Below, piece by piece: positions 9,041 through 20,187 of a DNA stretch of 64,000 nucleotides. The position numbers and the translations under genes are program-made. Origin of the DNA: Actinomyces lilanjuaniae (GTDB lineage Bacteria > Actinomycetota > Actinomycetes > Actinomycetales > Actinomycetaceae); NCBI RefSeq assembly GCF_003606385.1, contig NZ_CP032514.1, positions 1,798,001-1,862,000 of the forward strand, in the 5' to 3' direction. The notes under the pieces were generated by a model. The model saw nothing but the letters and a program-made list of their open reading frames with translations. It made no database searches and was not told the DNA's origin. How positions within the stretch are numbered: position 1 is the first letter of the stretch; each line of letters begins with the position of its first letter.

Positions 9041-10332
9041 CAGAGTCCTTCCGCTCAGGCTGGTCAGGGACCTCGGGCACCCTGGTGGCAGTCAGGGTCG
9101 CCAGCTGGCGACGGCGCCCTGCCACGTCCTGCGCCACCAGACGCAGCCCCTGGACGTCCCCGCTCGCCCCGGGGAGGGGAACACGTCCGACAGCCTTGGT
9201 GAGCAGCCCCCCGGCGGTGTCAACGTCGTCGTCGTCGATCTCCAGGCCGAAGAGGCCGCCCAGCTCGTCCAGCCCGAGCCGGGCGGGGATACGGTAGGTA
9301 CCAGGAGCGACCTCCTGGGGCTCGGGCAGCCGGGGGTCGTGCTCGTCGGTGAGCTCACCGACCACCTCCTCCAGCAGGTCCTCCATGGTGACCAGGCCCG
9401 CAGTGCCCCCGTACTCGTCCACTGCCAGGGCCATGTGGAAGTGGCCGGTCTGCATCTCTCGCAGCAGGTCGTCAGCCAGCTTGGTCTCCGGGACGTACTC
9501 GGCCTCGCGCACGAACCCGGACACGGCCAGGCCGTCCTGGTCGGGACGCTCCGACAGCCGACGCAGGAGGTCCTTGAGGTAGAGCACGCCGCGCACGTCG
9601 TCAGCGTCCTCCCCGATAACAGGCACCCGGGAGAACCCGGAGCGCACGAACAGCCGCATCGCGCTGGCGGCGCTCCTGTCCGACTCGATCGTCACCATGT
9701 CGGTGCGAGGCACCATGACCTCGCGCACCAGGGTCTGGCCCAGCTCGACGACGCTGCGCAGCATCTGGCGGTCCTCGTCCTCAATAGTGTCGGCCTCGCC
9801 GATCTCGTCGATCATCTCCCGCAGGTCCTCGTTGACGGCCTCCCGGGCCTGGGCGTGGGTCGGCTCGGCACGGCGGCGGGGCCATGGGCTGCCAGCGCGC
9901 GCCACGGCGCCCCCAGGGCGGTGACCCAGGCCAGGAGCCCTCCCAGCACCAGGAGGGTTCCCCCCGGGTTGCGCTGGCCCACCGACCGTGGGGAGACGCC
10001 CACCAGCACCCCAGGAGCACAATGTTGCCCAGGACGGCCAGGACCAGCACCAGCCACCACTCATCCACCAGGCCGGCGACCGCCAGGGTCACCAGGACTG
10101 CGGCGAGCATGTCCACCGCCACGCGTGCAGGCGCCACGGCGGCCAGTACCTGGTCGCGCCGCTGCGCCAGGTCACGCACCCGCACGGCCCCGCCCCGCCC
10201 GGCTTCGACCAGGTCCTCAGCGGCAGCACGGGTGAAGCGGGTCAGGGCCGCCTCCCCCGCCGACAGCGCAGCCCCCAGGCCCAGGACAAGGAGAGCGCCC
10301 AGGACGAGAAGGAGGACAGGTATCCCGCTCAC
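9024..10332 (-). CDS. CNNM/CorC (HlyC) membrane protein with CBS pair, two apparent frameshifts
   Basis: This is one gene read in three frames. Residues from 10332 give a DUF21/CNNM membrane domain ([18 protein letters not shown] onward) to GNIVLLG. The frame then shifts at a GGGG run near 10013 into [16 protein letters not shown], and shifts again at a CCCC run near 9893 into the long C-terminal frame. That frame carries two CBS domains ([11 protein letters not shown]..., [24 protein letters not shown]) and a CorC_HlyC domain. Adding one G and one C restores a protein of about 436 residues. Family members are implicated in divalent-cation, especially magnesium, transport. It overlaps ybeY and era by a few bases. 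Confidence 0.85.
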
Positions 10333-10783
10333 GCGCCCCGCTCCGCCAGGAAGGTCAGCAGGAGCCTGCGCTGGAGCGCGAACATCTCCTTGCGCTCGTG
10401 CGGCTCGGCGTGGTCGTAGCCCAGGAGGTGCAGGATGCCGTGGGTCGTCAGCAGGAGCATCTCCTCCACCGCGGAGTGGCCGGCCTCCAGCGCCTGCTCA
10501 GCAGCCACCTGTGGGCACAGCACGATGTCACCCAGGGTCCCCGGGGGCGTGGGTGTCCCAGCCGTCCCCGGCCGCAGCTCGTCCATAGGAAAGCTCATGA
10601 CGTCAGTGGGACCAGGCAGGTCCAGCCAGCGCTCGTGGAGCTCGGCCATCGGCTCGGGGTCGACGAACAGGATGGCGAGCTCGGCAGCGGGCGAGACGTG
10701 CATGGCCTGGAGCACGTGGTCAGCCAGGGCGGCGAACTCGGCCCCGTCAATCGGGACGGAGGTCTCGTTGCTGACCTCTGTCG

Positions 10784-10787
<4 letters not shown>
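10329..10787 (-). CDS. ybeY: Endoribonuclease YbeY, rRNA maturation
   Basis: A 152-residue metalloenzyme with the zinc signature [11 protein letters not shown] (H-x3-H-x5-H) near residue 120 and the preceding LGDIVLC segment. It acts in 16S rRNA 3'-end maturation and ribosome quality control. The start overlaps the phoH stop by four bases (ATGA), and the stop overlaps the CNNM start, so the string is translationally coupled. Confidence 0.94.
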
Positions 10788-12046
<1,259 letters not shown>

Positions 12047-12112
12047 CGTGCCCCGATCCTACATACTGGGCCCCGGCTCCCACCGAGCGCGGCCCGGCTA
12101 GCCTCGGCCCTC

Positions 12113-12955
12113 ATGAGATACACCCACGGCCACGGGGCAGCCGTCCTGGCCAGCCACTCGCAGCGCTCGGCAGCAGACTGTGCCGCCTACCTCCTCCCTC
12201 ACCTCCAGGCGGGGCAGGACCTGCTGGACGTCGGCTGCGGGCCGGCGACGATCACCGCCGACCTCGCCCAGGCTGTGGCTCCAGGGCGCGTCGTCGGGCT
12301 GGACCCCGCGCGCGCGGCCCTGGAGGCGGCACGCGCCACGCTGGCTGCACGCGCGGCGCCCCCAGCAGACGACCCCGGCACCAGCAGCGCCGCAGACGGC
12401 GCGGCACCGGCCGTGGAGCTCCTCGCAGGTGACGTGCTCAGCCTGCCCTTCAGCGACGCCTCCTTCGACGTCGTCCACGCTCACCAGGTGCTCCAGCACG
12501 TGGCAGACCCGGTCACAGCCCTGCGGGAGATGGCCCGTGTGACCCGCCCCGGCGGGATCATCGCGGCCCGCGACACCGTCTACCCGGCCATGGCCTGGTT
12601 CCCCCAGCCCGGCGCCCTGGAGGAGTGGCGGCGCGTGTACACCGCGACGGCGCAGCACAACGGTGGGCACCCGGACGCAGGCGCCCGGCTCCTGTCGTGG
12701 TGCCGGGAGGCCGGACTCACCGAGGTCACCTGCTCCGCCTCCACCTGGTGCTACGCCACGCAGCCGCAGCGCCGCTGGTGGGCAGGAACGTGGGCGCAGC
12801 GGTGCCTGTCCTCCTTCGGGCCGCAGGCTGTCGGGCTGGGCCTGACCACGCCGGAGGGACTGCAGGAGATGGCTGAGGCCTGGCACGCCTGGGCCGAGGC
12901 GGGCGACGGCTGGTTCGTCGTCGTCCACGGCGAGGTGCTGGCACGCCCCGCGTGA
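12113..12955 (+). CDS. Class I SAM-dependent methyltransferase (UbiE/Methyltransf_11 type)
   Basis: A 280-residue protein with motif I LLDVGCGPATITADLA, the acidic residue in VVGLDPAR, and LPFSDASFDVVHAHQVLQHVADP, the usual SAM-binding Rossmann elements. The longer open frame upstream of 12113 is antisense to phoH and was not used. No Shine-Dalgarno is visible. A TAnnnT hexamer (TAGCCT, 12099-12104) ends nine bases before ATG, so the message may be leaderless. It is divergent from phoH. Substrate unknown; small-molecule or quinone-type methylation is as likely as anything else. Confidence 0.85.
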   Translation: MRYTHGHGAAVLASHSQRSAADCAAYLLPHLQAGQDLLDVGCGPATITADLAQAVAPGRVVGLDPARAALEAARATLAARAAPPADDPGTSSAADGAAPAVELLAGDVLSLPFSDASFDVVHAHQVLQHVADPVTALREMARVTRPGGIIAARDTVYPAMAWFPQPGALEEWRRVYTATAQHNGGHPDAGARLLSWCREAGLTEVTCSASTWCYATQPQRRWWAGTWAQRCLSSFGPQAVGLGLTTPEGLQEMAEAWHAWAEAGDGWFVVVHGEVLARPA

Positions 12956-13069
12956 GACCAGGACTCGCGTCGCCATCGCCTCCAGGGCCGCTGCGACCTC
13001 GCCCGTGCGGCGAAGAGCCACAGACCCAGGCCACAGCCCCTGGGCCTGCCACGAGGACAGTCGCACCGC

Positions 13070-13497
13070 TCACCCGAGCATGGCCAGCGTCCCGGTGACC
13101 AGCAGGCCCAGACCCGCCAGGTAGCGTCGGGAGACGCGCTCGTGAAGGACCACGACGGAGAACACCACCGTGACCAGCACGCTGAGCTTGTCAACCGGTA
13201 CCACGACACTCGCAGGACCATCCTGGAGCGCGCGGTAGTAGCACAGCCAGGACGCCCAGGTGGCCAGGCCGGAGAGCACGAGGGAGACCAGGCTACGAGC
13301 ACCGACCTCCCCCAGCGTACGGTGAGAGCCGACGAGGAGGACCATGCCCCGCGCCCCGGCCAGGACCACGACCGTCCTGATGGCTGTGGCCAGCGTGGGG
13401 TCCGTGGCGTGGGGTCCGTGGTGCGCACCCCCTGCTTGGCTAGGACCGCGGTCACTGCGGCGAAGAAGGCCGAGCCGCAGGCAAGGAGAAGCCACAT
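13070..13497 (-). pseudogene. EamA-type small transporter, frame broken by a 14-bp tandem duplication
   Basis: The start at 13497 gives MWLLLACGSAFFAAVTAVLAK and then GVRTTDPT, followed by a frame break. Another frame continues LATAIRTVVVLAGARGMVLL through to a stop at 13070. Together they make a protein of about 140 residues with four or five membrane helices, matching short EamA-family (drug/metabolite transporter) proteins. The break coincides exactly with two copies of a 14-bp unit at 13393-13420; one copy would keep the frame. Unlike other breaks in this window it is not a homopolymer effect. As it stands the product is truncated. Confidence 0.75.
13393..13420. repeat. 14-bp tandem duplication inside the EamA gene
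   Basis: GCGTGGGGTCCGTG occurs twice in a row with no spacer. Fourteen is not a multiple of three, so the duplication shifts the reading frame of the surrounding transporter. Removing one copy joins VRTTDPT to LATAIRT in frame. Confidence 0.95.
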
Positions 13498-13588
13498 GAG
13501 GTCAGGCTACCCTCGGTCCACGGGCGGGGCCTGTGCTGGCGGCAGTCGGTGAGAGTCGCCGCACACACGGCACCGTGGAAACGGCTGC

Positions 13589-14335
13589 TCACCGGGTCCG
13601 CCGAGGCACCGTCAGAGCGGCCAGGACCAGTGCCACCAGCCCGAAGCACAGCAGGTAGACAAGGTTGCGGGTGAGGTCCCCAGAGGGGTCAGCCACCGTC
13701 CTCAGCTCGTCAACGACGTCAATCCCCCAGCTCATGGGCAGCACACCCCCAACCACCTCCAGGGCGCGGGGGAGCTGGTCACGGGGTACCAGGAGCCCGC
13801 ACAGGAACAGCTGGGGGATGATGACTACGGGCACGAACTGCACGGCCTGGAACTCGCTGCGGGCAAAAGCGGAGACGATCAGTCCCAGCGCTATCCCGAC
13901 GAAGGCGTCAAGCAGCCCCACCAGGACCACCCACCCCCAGGCGGCCTCGACCTCCACGTCCAGGCCCCAGGCACCCACAGCGCACAGGACGAGGATCTGC
14001 ACCACGGCAGTGGCGGAGAAGGCGGTGGCATAGCCGAACAGCAGGTCGGCCCGATAGGTAGGCGTGGTCCACAGCCTCTCCAGGGTGCCGCTGGTGCGCT
14101 CGCGCAGCATGGCGACACTGGTGACCAGGAACATCATCGTCATGGGCAGGATCGCCATCATGGACACGGCGACCCGGTTGAACAGGACGTCCCCACCGGC
14201 AGAGTCGACATAGACGAAGTACAGCAGGGTCAGCAGCACCGACGGGACTACGGAGATGAGCACCAGGGTGCGGCGGTCGGCACGCAGCTGGGTCAGGATC
14301 CGCGCGGTGGCGGCCAGGTAGGTACGTAGGCTCAT
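13589..14335 (-). CDS. ABC-2 type exporter permease
   Basis: A 248-residue integral membrane protein with about six helices and the ABC2_membrane family layout (LRERTSGTLERLWTTP is the conserved cytoplasmic loop). It overlaps the ATPase gene by four bases (ATGA), forming a two-gene exporter controlled with the TetR gene upstream. Such systems (DrrA/DrrB-like) export hydrophobic drugs or lipids; the substrate here is not evident. Confidence 0.88.
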   Translation of the reverse strand: MSLRTYLAATARILTQLRADRRTLVLISVVPSVLLTLLYFVYVDSAGGDVLFNRVAVSMMAILPMTMMFLVTSVAMLRERTSGTLERLWTTPTYRADLLFGYATAFSATAVVQILVLCAVGAWGLDVEVEAAWGWVVLVGLLDAFVGIALGLIVSAFARSEFQAVQFVPVVIIPQLFLCGLLVPRDQLPRALEVVGGVLPMSWGIDVVDELRTVADPSGDLTRNLVYLLCFGLVALVLAALTVPRRTR

Positions 14336-15135
14336 CGCAGGTCCTCCTTGGCGCCCTCGGCACTGTGGGTGATGACGGCCAGGAAGGCCTCGTCGAGTGT
14401 CGTGGCCCCGGTATCCTCCAAGAGCTCGGGCGCGGTGGTGGAGGTCAGGAGGCGCCCCTCACGCATAAGGAGTACCTGGTCGCAGCGGAAGGCCTCGTCC
14501 ATGACGTGGCTGGAGACCAGCAGAGTGGTCCCCTCCTGAGCCATGGTCCGGAAGCTCTCCCACAGCTCCTCCCGGGTCAGTGGGTCCAAGCCCACGGTCG
14601 GCTCGTCCATGACGAGCAGGTCGGGACCAGCCACCAGCGCGCAGGCCAGGCTCACTCGGCCCGCCTCCCCGCCGGAGCAGCTGGACACGGGCCTGTCTGC
14701 CAGGGCAGTCAGGCCCACCAGGTCCAGGACCTCCTGGACGTCACGGGCGCGAGCACCCGCGACCCTGGCGAAGTACCTGAGGTTCTGGCGCGCAGTGAGG
14801 TCCTTGTAGACGACCAGCCCCTGGGTGACGTAGCCGACGCGCCCGCGCACCGCTGGCGTGCCGGGGCCATGACCCAGCACGCTGACCCGGCCCCGGTAGC
14901 GCTGGACGCCCACCAGGGTACGCATGAGCGTGGTCTTGCCACATCCTGAGGGGCCGAGCAGCCCGGTCACGGTGCCGGGCGCGAGGCTGAGCCCCAAGCC
15001 GTGGAGGATCTCCTTGCGCCCGCGGGAGACGTGCAGGTCGGCTACCTCCACCGCAGCCGTGTGGCCAAGCGCTGCGCTCGCGTTGACAGCAAGGTCCTGC
15101 GGCGCCGCGAGCGCTTCGGTTCTGCTTTTCATCAT
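14332..15135 (-). CDS. ABC transporter ATPase subunit, drug-export type
   Basis: A 267-residue ATPase: Walker A LLGPSGCGKTTL, Q-loop VTQGLV, signature SCSGGEAGRVSLACALV (SGGE rather than the commoner SGGQ), Walker B DLLVMDEPTVGLDP, and a switch His in LLVSSHVMDEA. It energises the ABC-2 permease encoded immediately after it. The start ATG at 15135 coincides with the predicted transcription start and is covered by a palindrome, so the mRNA is probably leaderless and the gene regulated at that point. A second ATG follows directly. Confidence 0.9.
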   Translation of the reverse strand: MMKSRTEALAAPQDLAVNASAALGHTAAVEVADLHVSRGRKEILHGLGLSLAPGTVTGLLGPSGCGKTTLMRTLVGVQRYRGRVSVLGHGPGTPAVRGRVGYVTQGLVVYKDLTARQNLRYFARVAGARARDVQEVLDLVGLTALADRPVSSCSGGEAGRVSLACALVAGPDLLVMDEPTVGLDPLTREELWESFRTMAQEGTTLLVSSHVMDEAFRCDQVLLMREGRLLTSTTAPELLEDTGATTLDEAFLAVITHSAEGAKEDLR

Positions 15136-15143
15136 GTGATGAA
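15128..15143. promoter_or_regulatory. Palindromic operator over the exporter start codon
   Basis: TTCATCA-TG-TGATGAA is a perfect 7-bp inverted repeat with a two-base centre. It overlaps the downstream edge of the -10 box and the first codons of the ATPase gene. A TetR-family gene lies directly upstream on the same strand, so this is the natural candidate for its binding site. Confidence 0.65.
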
Positions 15144-15170
15144 TATAGGGTGCGACAAACCCTGTGTCAA
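15142..15170 (-). promoter_or_regulatory. Near-consensus sigma-70 promoter of the TetR-linked exporter
   Basis: On the minus strand, TTGACA (15170-15165), a 17-base spacer and TATATT (15147-15142). The -35 box is perfect, the -10 box has one mismatch, and spacing is optimal. Seven bases beyond the -10 box is the A of the ATPase start codon, predicting a leaderless transcript. Confidence 0.85.
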
Positions 15171-15233
15171 GGCAGATTACGGTTTGGTTGAGGGCTGCTT
15201 CCTCTTAGTCGTTGAGGTCGGCGCCCTCCTGGC

Positions 15234-15854
15234 TCACCGCCTCCTCGGTCTCATCCTCAGCCAGCCGACCAACGGCGTAGCGATGCACAGTGGGGCCCAC
15301 CAGGGCGACCAACTCCCCACCTCAAGGGCGGCGAACGGCTCCGCACGTACCACCCAGCGGACCAGCCCCATGCCGATGAGCTGGCTGGCGACGAGCTGGG
15401 TACGCAGCTGGGGCCGGTCCGGGGAGACCCGCTCCATCAGGGGGCCGATGGTCCCACCAAAGACAAACTCGGCCACCGGGGCAAGGCTGTCCTGGCTGCC
15501 CGTCGCGGCCCGGAAGACGGCGGCGAACCGGTCCGCCCCGACCTCGTCCCACAAGGAGACGAAGGACCTCACCAGGTTGGCACCAATGTCTTGCTCAGGC
15601 AGCCGGGCTATCTCGGCCGCCCTGGCGCCCAGGTCCATCTGGACCCCTGCACTCAGCGAGATGACTGCGGCCGAGAACAGGGAGGCACGGTCGGGGAAGT
15701 AGTGGTGGACCAGGGCCGGGTCCACACCTGCCTGGCGGGCGATCCCCCGCAGCGACGTCTGGTAGCCGTCGCGGGCGAAGGCTGTTCGCGCGGCGGCCAG
15801 GATCGACTCGCGGGTGTCGGGGGACCCGGCCGGGCGCCGCCCTCGCGGACTCAC
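15234..15854 (-). CDS. TetR-family transcriptional repressor
   Basis: From GTG at 15854 (its GTGA overlaps the rsmE stop) a 206-residue protein. The N-terminal helix-turn-helix has ILAAARTAFARDGYQTSLRGIARQAG (abbreviated: key A, G, T, I, A, G) followed by DPALVHHYFPDRASLF, the TetR signature. The C-terminal ligand domain resembles the TetR_C family of drug-exporter regulators. An ATG at 15893 would lie inside rsmE. It likely represses the ABC exporter 99 bases downstream through the palindrome at 15128-15143 and is released by an exported compound. Confidence 0.88.
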   Translation of the reverse strand: MSPRGRRPAGSPDTRESILAAARTAFARDGYQTSLRGIARQAGVDPALVHHYFPDRASLFSAAVISLSAGVQMDLGARAAEIARLPEQDIGANLVRSFVSLWDEVGADRFAAVFRAATGSQDSLAPVAEFVFGGTIGPLMERVSPDRPQLRTQLVASQLIGMGLVRWVVRAEPFAALEVGSWSPWWAPLCIATPLVGWLRMRPRRR

Positions 15855-16768
15855 CTGGCCACCTCCGCCGGGAACGCGCCTGCTGGCTCCCACAGGCCCG
15901 CGTGCTGGGCCAGGACAGCCAGGCCGACCGGCCCAGCCGAGGCCGTGCGCATGACGTGAGGACCCAGGCGCACCGTCACCGCCCCCGCCTTCTCAAGGGT
16001 GGTGACCTCCTCCCCTCGATACCACCCTCAGGGCCGACGATGACGGCCAGCACCGGCCGCTGCGAGGCAGTTAACACAGCCCCAGGCCCCGCAAGGGCAG
16101 GCAGCAGGGCCGACAGGGGCGCCCTCGCCTCCTCGTGGAGGAGACCCACCACTCCCCGGCCTCCACGGTCGCACGTACCCACTGGGCCAGCTCGTCGGTG
16201 GAACGCACCTCCTCCACCCGGGGCACGACGGCACGGCGGGCCTGCTTGGCCGCCTCCCGGGCGGTGGCCTGCCAGCGTTCCTGCCCCTGGAACGCCTGGC
16301 CCCCTGCCACACAGACACACACCGCCTGGCCTGCCAGGGCAGAAGTGTCTCCGCACCGACCTCGGTGGCGGTCTCTACCGCCTGCTCGTCACGCCCCCCT
16401 TGGCCAGGGCCTGGACCAGGACGAGGCGCACCGGGGGCGCAGGCTCCACCACCCGCTCCACCACCCGCACCCCAGCCGGTCCCTGGCGCCGCCCCGGCGG
16501 AGGTCACCGTGCACACCAGCCGCAACCCTGCCCCGTCAACCAGGTCCACCCGCTCAGGCTCACGCAGGCGTCGCACGCTGACGGCGTGGTGGGCCTCAGG
16601 ACCGGTCAGGACGATCTCGTCGCCGCTGTCAAGGCTGGAGAGCACCAGGCGAGTCCCAGAGCCGGGCTGAGAACCAGACGGGGAAGGGGCGGCAGATGCC
16701 TCCTGCCGGGCAGAGGAGCCAGCGGGCTCAGCCGTGCCAGGAGTGACGACAAAGACGGGCGCGCTCAC
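15851..16768 (-). CDS. rsmE: 16S rRNA (uracil1498-N3)-methyltransferase RsmE, about five apparent frameshifts
   Basis: The gene must be read across three frames. From 16768: the PUA-like N-terminus with VLTGPEAHHAVSVRRLREPE; then VRVVERVVEPAPPVRLVLVQALAK; then GGRDEQAVETATEVGAETLLPW and RCVSVW; then QERWQATAREAAKQARRAVVP; then VVGLLHEEARAPL to VIVGPEGGIEG; and finally EEVTTLEKAGAVTVRLG to a stop at 15851. GPEGG and the RLG...R...A segment are the SPOUT-fold SAM/rRNA site. Most breaks are repaired by adding one G to a G run. RsmE methylates 16S rRNA in the 30S subunit. It follows dnaJ in the backbone order. Confidence 0.85.
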
Positions 16769-16803
16769 GCGCCCAGGCTACGACCAGCGCAAGCCGCTTC
16801 GCA

Positions 16804-16824
16804 GTACCGTGTGCCGCACGGTAC
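16804..16824. promoter_or_regulatory. Inverted repeat between divergent rsmE and yggS
   Basis: GTACCGTG-TGCCG-CACGGTAC has perfect 8-bp arms and a five-base centre. It lies where the -35 region of yggS would be. It could be an operator or part of a hairpin; no regulator is identified. Confidence 0.45.
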
Positions 16825-16854
16825 CGGTGTCGCATAGGTGTAGCGTCGTTGCTC

Positions 16855-17650
16855 ATGACATCTTCTCCCGTACGCACCGGCGTCCCCGACGAGGCCGGTA
16901 ACGGTACCGGCTCCGTCGGTACCGATACCGCCGCGTTGGTGGAGAGCTTCCGCCACAGGCTGGCCGCCGTGCGCGCCCGTATCGACGCCGCTGCCCACCG
17001 GGCTGGCCGCAACCCGGCGCAGGTCCGTCTCCTTCCCGTGTCCAAGACCGTGCCGGAGGAGCGGCTGAGGGCCGCCTACGCGGCGGGCGCCACCCAGATG
17101 GGCGAGAACAAGGTCCAGGAGGCGCGGCGCAAGGCGGGCAGCCTGGCTGACCTCGGGATCGCCTGGGTCCTCATCGGCCACGTCCAGACCAACAAGGCCC
17201 GCGACGCGGCAGCCCTCGCCGCTGAGCTCCAGTCGCTGGACTCCCTGCGCCTGGCCCAGGCCCTGGACCGCCGCCTCCAGGCTGCCGGGCGCAGCCTGAA
17301 CGTCTACGTCCAGGTCAACTCCTCCGGCGAGACCTCGAAGTTCGGCCTGGAGCCCGCTGAGGTCCCGGACTTCCTGGCACGGCTCCAGGCCTACCCTGCC
17401 CTGAGGGTCCAGGGCCTCATGACCCTGGCGGCCCACACCACGGACCAGGCGCGTGTGCGTGAGTGCTTCCGCCTGGTGCGCCAGCTGCGTGACGATGCAG
17501 CACAGGCGGGAACTGTGGGGCCGGGGCTGCTGTCCATGGGCATGAGCGGGGACCTTGAGACGGCCGTCGAGGAGGGCTCGACCTGTGTGCGTGTGGGGCA
17601 GGCGATCTTCGGTGCCCGCCCCACTCCGCCGCAGACAGGCACGGGTGGGG

Positions 17651-17664
<14 letters not shown>
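16855..17664 (+). CDS. YggS-family PLP-binding protein
   Basis: A 269-residue member of the YggS/PROSC family of pyridoxal-phosphate homeostasis proteins. The lysine that binds PLP is in LLPVSKTV. MGENKVQEARRK, IGHVQTNKA, VQVNSSGETSKFGL, LMTLA and LSMGMSGDLETAVEEGST are all family motifs. ATG at 16855 has no Shine-Dalgarno; a TAGCGT -10-like hexamer ends nine bases upstream, suggesting a leaderless start. The N-terminal 20 residues are extra. It is convergent with dnaJ, overlapping its 3' end by 14 bases. Confidence 0.93.
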
Positions 17665-18836
<1,172 letters not shown>

Positions 18837-19937
18837 CTACCAGCCCTCCTGGTCCTGCTCAGAGCGCTCCTCCCGGGGCGGGGAGAGGAAGCGGGAGAGG
18901 TAGTGGGCTACCGCCCGCACCGCAGCCATGGTGGCTGGGTAGTCCATGCGGGTGGGACCGATCACCCCCAGGTGCGCAATCGCGTCGCCCTGCGTCGGTC
19001 CGTATCCGGCGGTGACGACCGAGGCCTCGGCCAGGGCGTCGTCGTCGTTCTCCGAGCCGATCGAGACCCTCATCCCGCCCTGCTCACGACGAAGAGAGGA
19101 CTCAGTGAACAGGCGCAGCAGGACCACCTGCTCCTCGACGGCGTCCAGAAGCGGGCCCAGGGAGGAGAAGTCGGGGACAGCACGGGCCAGGTTTGCGGTC
19201 CCGGCTACGGCTAGACGCTCCTCGGCATCCGGCCGTAGCGCCGAGACGAGCTCGTCAGTCACCGCCGTCAGGAGGAGCCGCTCCTCGGCAGAGACCTGCC
19301 GGGCCAGGGATGCCAGTACCGGAGCCACCTCGGCCGCCCGGCGTCCCACCAGCGCGGAGTTGAGCCGGGCACGCACCCGTTCCAAGACCGCCGGAGGCAC
19401 CGGCTGTGACCGGGGCAGATCCGTGTGCTCCTCATGTGCGGGGGGTAGGGTGACGGTGCGCTGCTCCACACGGCCGGTGTCGGTGATGATGACCAGCAGG
19501 ACGCGGCCGGGGGCCAGCGCCACGAGCTCCAGGTGCTGGAGGGTTGTCAGCCTCAGGCTGGGGTACTCCACCACCGCCAGCTGTCCGGTCAACTGGGCCA
19601 GTGCGCGCACGGTGCGAGCCACGACCTCCTCCAGGTCCACCCCGCCCGTCAGGAGCGCGGCGATAGCGGCCCGCTCCGGCGGCGACAGCGGCTTGACACG
19701 TGCGACCTGGTCCACGAAGAGGCGGTAGCCCTTCTCCGTCGGCACCCGGCCGGCGGAGGTGTGAGGCTGGAGGATGTAGCCCTCATCCTCCAGGCTGGCC
19801 ATGTCGTTGCGGATAGTGGCCGGGGAGACCCCCAGGTGATAACGCTCCGTCAGCGCCTTGGACCCGACGGGCTCACGGGTGCGCACGTAGTCGGTGACGA
19901 TGGCAGACAGGACCTTGAGGCGGCGGTCGTCTGCCAT
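18837..19937 (-). CDS. hrcA: Heat-inducible transcription repressor HrcA
   Basis: A 366-residue repressor. The N-terminal winged helix has LKVLSAIVTDYVRTREPVGSKAL and GVSPATIRNDMASLEDEGY, and the GAF-like C-terminal domain includes GPTRMDYP. HrcA binds CIRCE operators and represses chaperone genes; GroEL normally assists it. A CIRCE element lies 162 bases upstream, so autoregulation is expected. AAGGAG precedes ATG at 19937. Confidence 0.96.
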   Translation of the reverse strand: MADDRRLKVLSAIVTDYVRTREPVGSKALTERYHLGVSPATIRNDMASLEDEGYILQPHTSAGRVPTEKGYRLFVDQVARVKPLSPPERAAIAALLTGGVDLEEVVARTVRALAQLTGQLAVVEYPSLRLTTLQHLELVALAPGRVLLVIITDTGRVEQRTVTLPPAHEEHTDLPRSQPVPPAVLERVRARLNSALVGRRAAEVAPVLASLARQVSAEERLLLTAVTDELVSALRPDAEERLAVAGTANLARAVPDFSSLGPLLDAVEEQVVLLRLFTESSLRREQGGMRVSIGSENDDDALAEASVVTAGYGPTQGDAIAHLGVIGPTRMDYPATMAAVRAVAHYLSRFLSPPREERSEQDQEGW

Positions 19938-20098
19938 GCGCCCGTCTCCTTCCTGTGGCTACTTCCCGTGGCAACACAGCCCTACGGGCCTACGGCGCGC
20001 CGCCGGGCGGCGTGCGCCCTAGGCTCCGCCCGGCCCTGACTGGCTCCGTCTGCCCGGCGTCGGCTCCGCGCTGGATGCGCCGCTGCCTGCGGCACATC

Positions 20099-20123
20099 TG
20101 GCACTCACCGGGTGTGAGTGCCA
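20099..20123. promoter_or_regulatory. CIRCE operator (HrcA binding site)
   Basis: TGGCACTC-N9-GAGTGCCA, a perfect 8-bp inverted repeat with the canonical nine-base spacer. It lies between divergent hrcA and the DUF3097 gene and should mediate HrcA autoregulation of hrcA-dnaJ. It could also affect the divergent gene, whose start is 65 bases away. Confidence 0.93.
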
Positions 20124-20187
20124 TCCTACGCCGCCCGACGGCGGGTCCGCCGCCTGCAGGCCGTGAGGTTCCCCTACCGTGCCGAGG

